A stretch of DNA of 11,921 nt from CAZLXG01 sp964563585 (GTDB lineage: Bacteria > Bacteroidota > Bacteroidia > Flavobacteriales > Flavobacteriaceae), in contig CAZLXG010000064.1 of the NCBI GenBank assembly GCA_964563585.1, positions 1 to 11,921 of the forward strand. Direction: 5' to 3'. Position numbers and translations under genes: made by a program. The notes beneath the pieces were generated by a model. It was not told the origin of the DNA. It saw only the letters and a program-made list of their open reading frames with translations, and searched no databases. This document shows, one piece after another, positions 1 to 6,219 of the stretch. Each line of letters starts with the position of its first letter. The stretch's first letter is position 1.

Positions 1-282
1 ATTTGTAAAGTAGACCACATCAAAGATGCTGTCTTTTACATGCAAGCATCAGGTATAAAAGTAATTGCTGCAACTGAAAAAACTGAAAACATGTTGTATG
101 ACGTTTCTTTTACAGAACCTTGCGCCATTATAATGGGCTCTGAAGGTAGAGGAATAAATCCTTCTACGTTAAAAGTGGTTGATGACAGAGCTAAATTACC
201 TTTACTTGGTGATATTGAATCTTTAAACGTTTCGGTGGCTTGTGGCGCATTTTTATATGAAGTTGTTAGACAACGCCGCTAA
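1..282 (+). CDS. rlmB: RlmB-type 23S rRNA 2'-O-methyltransferase, C-terminal end (5' truncated by window)
   Basis: This is the last 93 codons of a SpoU/TrmH-family (SPOUT, trefoil-knot) RNA methyltransferase. The frame is open from base 1, so the gene begins outside the window. Two family signatures are visible: motif 2 as IIMGSEGRGI and motif 3 as LPLLGDIESLNVSVACGAF, which together form the SAM-binding knot and the catalytic surface. RlmB methylates the ribose of G2251 in the peptidyl-transferase P-loop of 23S rRNA. The protein ends a few residues after motif 3, as is usual for RlmB. Its TAA overlaps the stop of the convergent rhomboid gene by four bases. The SPOUT call is firm. The choice of RlmB over other SpoU paralogues rests on motif wording and on the neighbouring rhomboid and rarA genes. 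Confidence 0.9.
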   Translation: MCKVDHIKDAVFYMQASGIKVIAATEKTENMLYDVSFTEPCAIIMGSEGRGINPSTLKVVDDRAKLPLLGDIESLNVSVACGAFLYEVVRQRR

Positions 283-1004
283 TCTTTATTTTCTTTATAA
301 GTATAATTTATTGTAGGCTGATCTTGCTCCTCCTCTATTTCTGTATGCTCAATAAAGTTTCCATTTTCATCAAAGTGTTTTAAAAACGGGTCATTTTCTT
401 CATTATAATTTTCTTGTTCCCAAATATATTTTTTTGGTTTTGCTATTTCTTTTCTAAAAAACAAAGCAAATAACAAACCTGTTATTAAGCCAGATAAATG
501 CCCTTCCCAAGAGACACCTTCTTCAATAGGTATAGCGTGCCAAATCATACTTCCATAAAGAAAAATGACTAATAATGATAATGCTATCAATCGGTAGTGT
601 TTTGCAAAAACACCTTTAAAAAAAGTAAAACTAACTAATACATATATTAATCCGCTTGCTCCAATATGATATGATGGTCTCCCTATACACCACGTTAAAA
701 ACCCTGAAATTAAAACACCAAAGAGCATTACTTTCCACGCAATGGGTTTATAGAAATAAAATAACGCCATGGATAATACAAACAGCGGAATAGTATTATG
801 ATAAATATGTTGAATATTGCCATGTATAAACGGACTTAAAACTACACCTCGTAACCCTTTAATTGTTTGAGGGTATACACCATATTTACTAAAATTATAA
901 CCAAAACGCACTTCGAACCAAAATACCAACCAAATAAACAGCACAAAATATACTGGATAAGCTACTACTCCTATTGAAAATTTAAAATGGTCTTGATTAT
1001 TCAT
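279..1004 (-). CDS. Rhomboid-family intramembrane serine protease
   Basis: A 241-residue polytopic membrane protein with the rhomboid core, which cleaves transmembrane helices of substrate proteins within the membrane. The catalytic serine lies in GASG (Ser117) and its partner histidine in SWEGHLSG (His169). The oxyanion-side HxxxxHxxxN signature of TM2 is present (His61, His66, Asn70). Hydrophobic segments lie at roughly 10-30, 70-87, 91-107, 114-130, 138-155 and 168-184, giving the six-helix bacterial (GlpG-like) layout without a seventh helix. Residues from about 185 form a charged, Glu/Asp/Asn-rich tail, presumably cytoplasmic. The ATG at 1004 directly precedes the first helix. The catalytic dyad is intact, so I expect an active protease; the substrate cannot be told from sequence. 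It converges on rlmB. Confidence 0.9.
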   Translation of the reverse strand: MNNQDHFKFSIGVVAYPVYFVLFIWLVFWFEVRFGYNFSKYGVYPQTIKGLRGVVLSPFIHGNIQHIYHNTIPLFVLSMALFYFYKPIAWKVMLFGVLISGFLTWCIGRPSYHIGASGLIYVLVSFTFFKGVFAKHYRLIALSLLVIFLYGSMIWHAIPIEEGVSWEGHLSGLITGLLFALFFRKEIAKPKKYIWEQENYNEENDPFLKHFDENGNFIEHTEIEEEQDQPTINYTYKENKD

Positions 1005-1069
1005 TAATTTAAAGATAGCAAATAGTTATCCAAGTTTGGTTTTAATGCTAAAATGTCAGAAATAGACCT

Positions 1070-1167
1070 GCGTGAGTGATTAAGCTATTGTTGGAGCTCT
1101 TTTTTATTGTTGACCTTTCGACTGCACTCAAGGCACAATAAAAAAAGCGACTGGCGAAAGCACGACC
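1070..1167 (+). repeat. Hairpin repeat family, copy A
   Basis: First of three related intergenic elements (others at 2521-2586 minus and 9007-9097). It opens with GCGTGAGTGATT and closes with AAAGCACGACC. Between them is an 11-bp perfect inverted repeat, TTTTTTATTGT (1100-1110) with ACAATAAAAAA (1135-1145). Blocks shared with copy B are TTGTTGGAGCTC before the hairpin and GCGACTGGCGAAAGC after it. GTTG (1090-1093) can also pair with CGAC (1163-1166), closing a larger stem. The hairpin loop holds TTTCGACTGCACTCAA, which resembles a short sequence I recall as common between flavobacterial genes. The copy lies in the 5' region of rarA. Whether it acts as RNA, as DNA or as a mobile remnant is unknown. 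Confidence 0.75.
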
Positions 1168-1187
1168 TTGTTATTTTCAACAAGGTC
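1164..1187 (+). repeat. Perfect 9-bp inverted repeat in the rarA leader
   Basis: GACCTTGTT (1164-1172) and AACAAGGTC (1179-1187) are perfect complements around a 6-base loop, ATTTTC. GGCG (1153-1156) and CGCC (1189-1192) could extend the stem past an internal bulge. The hairpin starts on the last bases of repeat copy A and ends 36 bases before the rarA ATG. No T-run follows, so it is not a standard intrinsic terminator. It may be a leader structure or part of the repeat insertion. Confidence 0.6.
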
Positions 1188-1223
1188 ACGCCCAAAAGAA
1201 AAAAATACTTTAATTTTACATTT

Positions 1224-2501
1224 ATGAACGAACCTTTAGCTGAACGGTTAAGACCGAAAACTTTAGAAGATTACGTGAGCCAAACACACTTGGTTGGCGA
1301 AAATGGGGTGTTGACGCAACATATAAAGCAAGGTTTAATACCATCTATGGTGCTTTGGGGACCACCAGGAACGGGAAAAACAACATTGGCAAACATTATT
1401 GCAACGGAATCTGGCAGGCCGTTTTATTCGCTTAGCGCCATAAATTCTGGTGTGAAAGATATTCGGGATGTTATTGAAAAAGCAAAACAAAGAGGTGGTT
1501 TGTTTACTACTAAAAACCCAATTTTGTTTATTGACGAAATTCATAGATTTAGTAAATCTCAACAAGATTCGTTATTACAAGCAGTAGAAAAAGGTTGGAT
1601 AACACTTATTGGCGCAACTACTGAAAACCCTAGTTTTGAGGTGATTTCGGCACTTTTATCGCGCTGTCAAGTTTATATTTTAAATGCTTTTGATAAAAAC
1701 GATTTAGAAACGCTTTTAAAGCGTGCTATTGAAAAGGATGAATACATTTCTAAAAAAACTATTAAACTTAAAGAAACTAGTGCGCTTTTAAAATTATCGG
1801 GTGGTGATGGACGAAAGTTGCTCAACATTTTTGAACTTATTGTAAATTCGTTCGATTCGGACAAAATTGTAATTACCGATGAGGTTGTTTTACAAAAAAT
1901 TCAGAATAACACTGTTCGCTACGATAAAACAGGCGAACAACATTACGATATAATTTCGGCGTTTATAAAATCCATCCGTGGTAGCGACCCAAACGGAGCT
2001 GTATATTGGTTGGCGCGCATGATTGAAGGCGGAGAAGATGTAAAATTTATTGCTCGCCGTTTACTTATTGCTGCGAGCGAAGATATTGGAAACGCAAACC
2101 CAACAGCATTGGTTATTGCCAACAACACATTTCAAGCGGTAAGCACTATTGGCTACCCAGAATCAAGAATTATTCTTAGTCAATGCGCTACGTATTTAGC
2201 GTGTTCGCCCAAAAGCAATGCAGCATATAAAGCTATTGGTAAAGCGCAACAATTGGTTAAAGAAACAGGCGATTTATCGGTGCCTTTAGAGGTTAGAAAT
2301 GCTCCCACTAAGCTAATGAAAGAACTTGGCTATGGCGATAATTATAAATACGCTCATAACTATGAACATAATTTTGCTAATCAGGAATTTTTACCAGAAG
2401 AGATAAAGAACACACAACTTTACGAACCTGGAAATAACGCTAGAGAAAACGCACATCGTAAGTTTTTAAAACAACGCTGGAAAGACAAATATGGATATTA
2501 A
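1224..2501 (+). CDS. rarA: Replication-associated recombination protein RarA (MgsA), AAA+ ATPase
   Basis: Encodes 425 residues, the usual length for RarA/MgsA, a clamp-loader-like AAA+ ATPase that acts at stalled replication forks and gaps (relative of yeast Mgs1 and human WRNIP1). Visible motifs: N-terminal PLAERLRPKTLEDYVSQ; Walker A GPPGTGKT (46-53); Walker B ILFIDEIHR (100-108); sensor 1 GATTENPSF (130-138); arginine-finger region SALLSRC with Arg147. The C-terminal MgsA-type oligomerisation domain is marked by IKSIRGSDPNGAVYWLARM and AASEDIGNANP. The frame is open upstream to 1107, but those 39 extra codons lie in repeat copy A and its trailing hairpin and look nothing like the family. 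The ATG at 1224, giving MNEPLAERLRP, is therefore chosen. No Shine-Dalgarno sequence is seen, as is normal in Bacteroidota. Confidence 0.96.
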   Translation: MNEPLAERLRPKTLEDYVSQTHLVGENGVLTQHIKQGLIPSMVLWGPPGTGKTTLANIIATESGRPFYSLSAINSGVKDIRDVIEKAKQRGGLFTTKNPILFIDEIHRFSKSQQDSLLQAVEKGWITLIGATTENPSFEVISALLSRCQVYILNAFDKNDLETLLKRAIEKDEYISKKTIKLKETSALLKLSGGDGRKLLNIFELIVNSFDSDKIVITDEVVLQKIQNNTVRYDKTGEQHYDIISAFIKSIRGSDPNGAVYWLARMIEGGEDVKFIARRLLIAASEDIGNANPTALVIANNTFQAVSTIGYPESRIILSQCATYLACSPKSNAAYKAIGKAQQLVKETGDLSVPLEVRNAPTKLMKELGYGDNYKYAHNYEHNFANQEFLPEEIKNTQLYEPGNNARENAHRKFLKQRWKDKYGY

Positions 2502-2520
2502 TATTTGGGAGTTACCACAA

Positions 2521-2586
2521 GGGTCGGGCTTTCCGTTACAATCTTTTGCTAAAAAGCAAAAGGATTTACACTACAAACCCTAACGC
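2521..2586 (-). repeat. Hairpin repeat family, copy C
   Basis: Read on the minus strand, it starts GCGTTAGGG and ends GGAAAGCCCGACCC, matching the outer blocks of copies A and B. Its centre is a perfect 8-bp stem with a 4-base loop (plus-strand arms 2543-2550 and 2555-2562), flanked by complementary AAT/ATT after a bulged G. GGGT (2521-2524) and ACCC (2577-2580) can close an outer stem. The middle differs from A and B (no GGAGCTC or GCGACTG), so it represents a second subfamily. It fills the gap between convergent rarA and the secreted-protein gene, 17 bases past the latter's stop. Neither side has a T-run, so a role as terminator is possible but unproven. Confidence 0.7.
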
Positions 2587-2603
2587 AAAAAAGAACTAAA
2601 TTC

Positions 2604-3419
2604 TTAAAATTTAATATTCAATTCTTCTTGCAACAAAGTGTTATCTGCATAAAACTCTAAAGTCCAAACATTTCCTTTTTTATAGATAATGGCACTTCTA
2701 TTTTCAACTAAAAAAACATTATTTACCCCAGTACTTTTTATTTTATAAACCACTTTTGGAGAACTATCAACTAACTGGAATCCATTTTCAATTGCTTGAG
2801 CATATAACACATTAGATGAAGCTTCTTCAACTGACTTCTTAATTACTTTTTCAGCAATAGGTTTAGTTTCAACAACTACTTTTTCTGCTTCTTTAAGTGT
2901 TTTTATTTCTTTTTTCAGTTTTTCAATTTCTACAGCATGTGTTGCTTCTTTTTTTACTGTAGATATTGTAGCACTATTTTTATTAGGTACATAACTATAA
3001 TTCAAATTTTCAATCGATTTAAAAGCTTGTCGTAAAGCTTCAACATAAGATTTTTTATACTCTTTTTCTCTACTTTCACCAACAACTGATGTATAAACAA
3101 CTTGATCATTACAGTCTTTAAGTTCGACAGTTAGTTTAGTTTTAAACATTCCAGATTCTTTTAAAACATCCGACCTTAATGCTAAACATCTATTTCCACC
3201 TAAATCAACTGGATAAACGTCTCCTTCCATTATAGCTTCAAAACCATATTTATTAAATAAAAATTTCGTTAATGAATTTAATTGATATTGGTCTTGTTCT
3301 TTTAAAAAATCGAACTTATTAGGAACAATTACATATTTATAATCATTTAAATTAGATTGTGAAAAAACGCTTACAACAATAAAACATGTAATAAGTACTG
3401 AAAAAAACTTAGTCTTCAT
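2604..3419 (-). CDS. Secreted protein of unknown function with central coiled coil
   Basis: I do not recognise a named family for these 271 residues. A Sec signal peptide is clear: Lys-containing start, hydrophobic stretch from about residue 5 to 19, then VFSQS, with cleavage probably after Ser20 to leave an N-terminal Gln. The mature part has an N-terminal region (about 25-140) with two cysteines (78, 103) that could form a disulfide. A charged Lys/Glu-rich segment (about 157-200) is predicted by eye to be a coiled coil. The C-terminal region (about 205-271) ends in alternating hydrophobic residues suggestive of beta structure. It is probably periplasmic or outer-membrane associated. It lies last in the minus-strand run after the YjjG-like gene, separated by 43 bases that hold an inverted repeat. 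The reading frame and signal peptide are convincing; the role is open. Confidence 0.85.
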   Translation of the reverse strand: MKTKFFSVLITCFIVVSVFSQSNLNDYKYVIVPNKFDFLKEQDQYQLNSLTKFLFNKYGFEAIMEGDVYPVDLGGNRCLALRSDVLKESGMFKTKLTVELKDCNDQVVYTSVVGESREKEYKKSYVEALRQAFKSIENLNYSYVPNKNSATISTVKKEATHAVEIEKLKKEIKTLKEAEKVVVETKPIAEKVIKKSVEEASSNVLYAQAIENGFQLVDSSPKVVYKIKSTGVNNVFLVENRSAIIYKKGNVWTLEFYADNTLLQEELNIKF

Positions 3420-3444
3420 TTTAATAATATATATAGTTAAATCC

Positions 3445-3471
3445 TATTTGTAAAGATACACTTTACAAATA
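3445..3471 (-). repeat. Perfect 11-bp inverted repeat over the stop of the YjjG-like gene
   Basis: TATTTGTAAAG (3445-3455) and CTTTACAAATA (3461-3471) are perfect complements around the 5-base loop ATACA. The right arm covers the stop codon (3463-3465) and last codons of the YjjG-like gene. The left arm ends 25 bases before the ATG of the secreted-protein gene. No T-run follows on the minus strand. It could be a weak terminator or mRNA-end hairpin for the upstream operon, or an operator or leader structure for the downstream gene. Confidence 0.6.
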
Positions 3472-4152
3472 TTTTTTTAAGTGAATCAGATTATTTATTT
3501 GTTTAACATCACTATTTGTATTCACGTTATTAATATCAAAAAAAATGGCATCCATTCCAATATTTAAAGCGCCCAAAATATCGGCTTCATAACTATCACC
3601 TATCATAATACTTTGATGCAAAGAAACATTTGCCAGTTTTAAAGCATAATTAAAAATTTCAGGATTCGGCTTTTTAACACCTACCATTTCTGAATTTGTA
3701 ATGGTTTTAAAATAATGATTTATGTTCGATTTTGTTAATTTCTTTTCTTGCACCACACTAAACCCATTAGTTATTATATGAAGGTTATAATTAGCATTTA
3801 GATAATCTAGAATTTCGAAAGTGTTTTCAAACAAATAATTATATGCCGTTAAATGTGTTAAATAATCGTCTGCTAATTTATAAATCACAGCTTCTTCAAT
3901 TGGGTAATTTACTGCAATAAATGCATCATTTAATCTGCCAAAACGTAATGCTTCTTTTTCAATTTTATCTTCTCTAAAAAGTTTCCAATAATTTAAATTT
4001 ATGGGTTCGTAATGTGATAAAAAAGTAGTTACATCAACATTTAAACTATTCAATTTAAAAATTTTATCAAAAGTTAATGCAGAATTTTTATCAAAATCCC
4101 AAAGTGTATGATCTAAATCAAAAAAAACATCTGTGATTCCTTTAAGTTTCAT
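3463..4152 (-). CDS. YjjG-type HAD-superfamily nucleotide 5'-phosphatase
   Basis: A 229-residue cytoplasmic HAD hydrolase. Motif I is FFDLDHTLWDFD, with nucleophile Asp12 and acid/base Asp14. Motif II is ITNG (Thr128), motif III is VKKPNPEIF with the lysine before Pro162, and motif IV is GDSYEAD (Asp186, Asp191). The DHTLWDFDKNS wording and the helical C1 cap between motifs I and II are typical of YjjG, which dephosphorylates non-canonical pyrimidine nucleotides and UMP/dTMP-like substrates, cleaning the nucleotide pool. All catalytic residues are present. The ATG lies three bases past the stop of the deacetylase-like gene, so translation is probably coupled. Substrate specificity is inferred from family resemblance; other small-molecule phosphatase activity is possible. 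Confidence 0.88.
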   Translation of the reverse strand: MKLKGITDVFFDLDHTLWDFDKNSALTFDKIFKLNSLNVDVTTFLSHYEPINLNYWKLFREDKIEKEALRFGRLNDAFIAVNYPIEEAVIYKLADDYLTHLTAYNYLFENTFEILDYLNANYNLHIITNGFSVVQEKKLTKSNINHYFKTITNSEMVGVKKPNPEIFNYALKLANVSLHQSIMIGDSYEADILGALNIGMDAIFFDINNVNTNSDVKQINNLIHLKKYL

Positions 4153-4155
4153 TTA

Positions 4156-5457
4156 CTAATTTAAATTTGTAGAATTTAAAATTATATTAAACAATTCTTT
4201 AAAGCCTTTCCATCTATTGGCATCACTAAATGTGTGATTATGAAATACAGGAACAAACTCACCGTTTACTTGCTTAACTTCATTAATAACTTCATTTAAA
4301 GCTTTCTTTTTATCTAACAGAGAATAGTTTTTTAACAAAGCAGAATCCATTAAGTGATATGAGTTAATTTTTAATGGTGTTTGTATTTCATAATCTAAAT
4401 CGTAAAACAGAAATGGTGTACAAGAACCCGCTCTAAAACCTATATAATTAACGTATCCCATTGTGTAATCTTCATTTATTTCTAATTCAATAAGGTTTCT
4501 ATAAGATTCTGGTAAATTAAGTTTTGAATATGATTGTCTTGAAGCTGTTAAAGACGTATTTATTATCGCTTCCATTTGCTTTTTTTCCTTTTTCAGAATT
4601 ACAGAATCTTCAATAGCAAAAAAAGATGTTTTCAAACCAACTGTACAATAATCTGCCACTTGTTTTATTAATGATATAAACTTCTTTTTATTCGCATTAA
4701 TTCCCTTATCGTAAGTTGAATACGCTCCAATTAAAAAGAAAAAATGAAATTTACATTTAGTTTGTTTTTGCTTATTTAAAATATATTTAAAGGTATCAAA
4801 CGGGTCGTGTTTTAAACCAAAAACAACCAAAAACCTCTGGTATAAATTTTTAAATCTAAGTCTAAACAAATCCTTTATTGCACCTCCAATAGTTCGCATG
4901 ATGCCTTTTAACTTAAAATTATAGGCACTTGGAACATCTATAACAGGTTTTATACTATATGTTCTGTTTGGAAATATGAATTCTGGAAATTGGTCTTGAA
5001 GTGCTTTTTTAAACTTATACGCCCATATATCTACAACTGGCTGATGTAAAAAATCATGCTTAAATGCAATGCTTTCAGTAGCTAAAAAACGTCTATATTC
5101 ATCTTTTACTTGTGGCAAATATTCTTCATATCTAGAAAGCAGATAAAAAGAAGATGCGAAAATATCAAAAGGCATAGCGCTTTTATCGCCATTAAAAAAG
5201 AAGCCTTTGGTGTTTTCCCAATCATGAATATGTATGTCTACATCCGACAAGCCTTGTTCGAATAAAATATCGTGACTTTTAACAAAAAACTCTTTCCCGA
5301 GTTGCTGTTTGGTGTACGACATTTTTAAACTATCATGCGCAATAAATATTTCAATTTTAGTTGTAAACGAAACTTTTATACCTAAAACACGTGTACAAAC
5401 ATGTTTAAAAATATACTTTAATCGTGGTGAAATTTTATGTGTGTAAACTAAAAGCAT
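4156..5457 (-). CDS. Polysaccharide-deacetylase-like protein, metal-site residues apparently replaced
   Basis: The 433 residues match throughout a flavobacterial family usually annotated as polysaccharide deacetylase (NodB-like fold with a long N-terminal extension). Landmarks are MLLVYTHKISPRLKYI at the start, PFDIFASSFYLLSRYEEYLP (97-116), RTIGGAIKDL (188-197), GFRAGSCTPFLFYDL (340-354) and VFHNHTFSD (404-412). From memory of relatives, three sites normally carry putative metal ligands: an Asp-x-Asp, a His in GIHPSY and a His in SRQHF. Here these read IDVP (173-176), GLKTSF (274-279) and SRQS (306-309), so the catalytic set looks broken although the frame is intact. No signal peptide is seen. 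The start codon directly abuts the radC stop, which indicates translational coupling. The family call is solid; activity and substrate are doubtful. Confidence 0.8.
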   Translation of the reverse strand: MLLVYTHKISPRLKYIFKHVCTRVLGIKVSFTTKIEIFIAHDSLKMSYTKQQLGKEFFVKSHDILFEQGLSDVDIHIHDWENTKGFFFNGDKSAMPFDIFASSFYLLSRYEEYLPQVKDEYRRFLATESIAFKHDFLHQPVVDIWAYKFKKALQDQFPEFIFPNRTYSIKPVIDVPSAYNFKLKGIMRTIGGAIKDLFRLRFKNLYQRFLVVFGLKHDPFDTFKYILNKQKQTKCKFHFFFLIGAYSTYDKGINANKKKFISLIKQVADYCTVGLKTSFFAIEDSVILKKEKKQMEAIINTSLTASRQSYSKLNLPESYRNLIELEINEDYTMGYVNYIGFRAGSCTPFLFYDLDYEIQTPLKINSYHLMDSALLKNYSLLDKKKALNEVINEVKQVNGEFVPVFHNHTFSDANRWKGFKELFNIILNSTNLN

Positions 5458-6156
5458 TTATAGTAAGGTTTCATCAGCAAAACTAAAGTATGCTTTTTCT
5501 GTTATAATTAAATGGTCGAGGATTTTTATATCTAAACTTTCTGCTGCAATTTTTAATTTATTGGTGATTTGTTTATCGGCTTCACTTGGCTTTAAAGTTC
5601 CTGATGGATGATTGTGTGCCAAAACCAATCCTGTTGCACCAACTTCCAAAGCGTTTTTCAATACTAATCGCACATCAACTAAAGTACCTGTAATACCGCC
5701 TTTGCTTAACTGGCTTTTTTGAATCACTTTATTAGAATTATTTAAATACATAATCCAAAATTCCTCATGTTGCAACTCGCCAATTATAGGCTGCATCAAC
5801 TCAAAAACTGAAGCACTAGATGTAATTTTATTTTTCTCTAAAGCGCTCTCACTTCGCTTACGTAATCCTAACTCCAATGCAGCAACAATAGTTATTGCCT
5901 TCGCTTCGCCAATACCTTTAAATGCCATAAGTTGTTTAATAGACAACTTACTTAACGCACTTAAGTTATTATCAACACTTGCTAAAATACGCTTGCATAA
6001 TGCCACTGCGCTTTCACCTCTATTCCCAGAACCAATTAATATAGCCACTAACTCAGCATCACTTAAAGTTGCTTTTCCTTTATAAAGTAATTTTTCTCGA
6101 GGTTGATCACCTTGCGACCAGTTTTTTATAGAAAACGATGATAGTTTTTCTTGCAT
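5458..6156 (-). CDS. radC: RadC family JAB/MPN metalloprotein (UPF0758)
   Basis: A 232-residue protein of typical RadC length. The N-terminal half has a helix-hairpin-helix-like segment, LMAFKGIGEAKAITIVAALE (76-95). The C-terminal half is an MPN+/JAMM domain with the zinc motif HNHPSGTLKPSEAD (His181, His183, Ser191, Asp194) and a Glu at 131-132 in QHEEFW. All JAMM ligands are therefore present, implying a zinc-dependent hydrolase of unknown substrate. The old DNA-repair label came from an E. coli mutation later assigned elsewhere, so the name should not be read as function. It is the first gene of the tight minus-strand run with the deacetylase-like and YjjG-like genes, and diverges from the PaiB-like gene over 63 bases. 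Confidence 0.93.
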   Translation of the reverse strand: MQEKLSSFSIKNWSQGDQPREKLLYKGKATLSDAELVAILIGSGNRGESAVALCKRILASVDNNLSALSKLSIKQLMAFKGIGEAKAITIVAALELGLRKRSESALEKNKITSSASVFELMQPIIGELQHEEFWIMYLNNSNKVIQKSQLSKGGITGTLVDVRLVLKNALEVGATGLVLAHNHPSGTLKPSEADKQITNKLKIAAESLDIKILDHLIITEKAYFSFADETLL

Positions 6157-6160
6157 TGGT

Positions 6161-6191
6161 TAAAGGTAATTATTGTAAATTTATAAATCAA
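6161..6191 (-). promoter_or_regulatory. Possible promoter for radC operon
   Basis: On the minus strand a TTG (6189-6191) lies 20 bases before TACCTTTA (6161-6168), close to the Bacteroidota pattern TTG, about 20 bases, TAnnTTTG. The final G is replaced by A and the box ends only four bases before the ATG, which would imply a nearly leaderless mRNA. This is a weak candidate. Confidence 0.25.
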
Positions 6192-6219
6192 TAATCATTA
6201 ATCTAAAATTTAGACAGGT

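Noticed and set aside
1154..1161. GCGAAAGC, a known very stable DNA mini-hairpin, in repeat copy A
   Set aside because: Not preserved in copies B (CCCAAAGC) or C (CGGAAAGC), so unlikely to matter for the repeat family.
1107..1223. N-terminal 39-codon extension of RarA
   Set aside because: Lies within repeat copy A and its hairpin, with no family resemblance; the ATG at 1224 gives the canonical N-terminus and length.
1335..2128. Minus-strand open frames within rarA
   Set aside because: Antisense shadows of a complete, motif-rich RarA; no independent support.
3384..3419. Lipoprotein signal (LITC, Cys12) in the secreted protein
   Set aside because: The Cys sits inside the hydrophobic core, too early, with Thr before it; a Sec cleavage site at FSQ is better.
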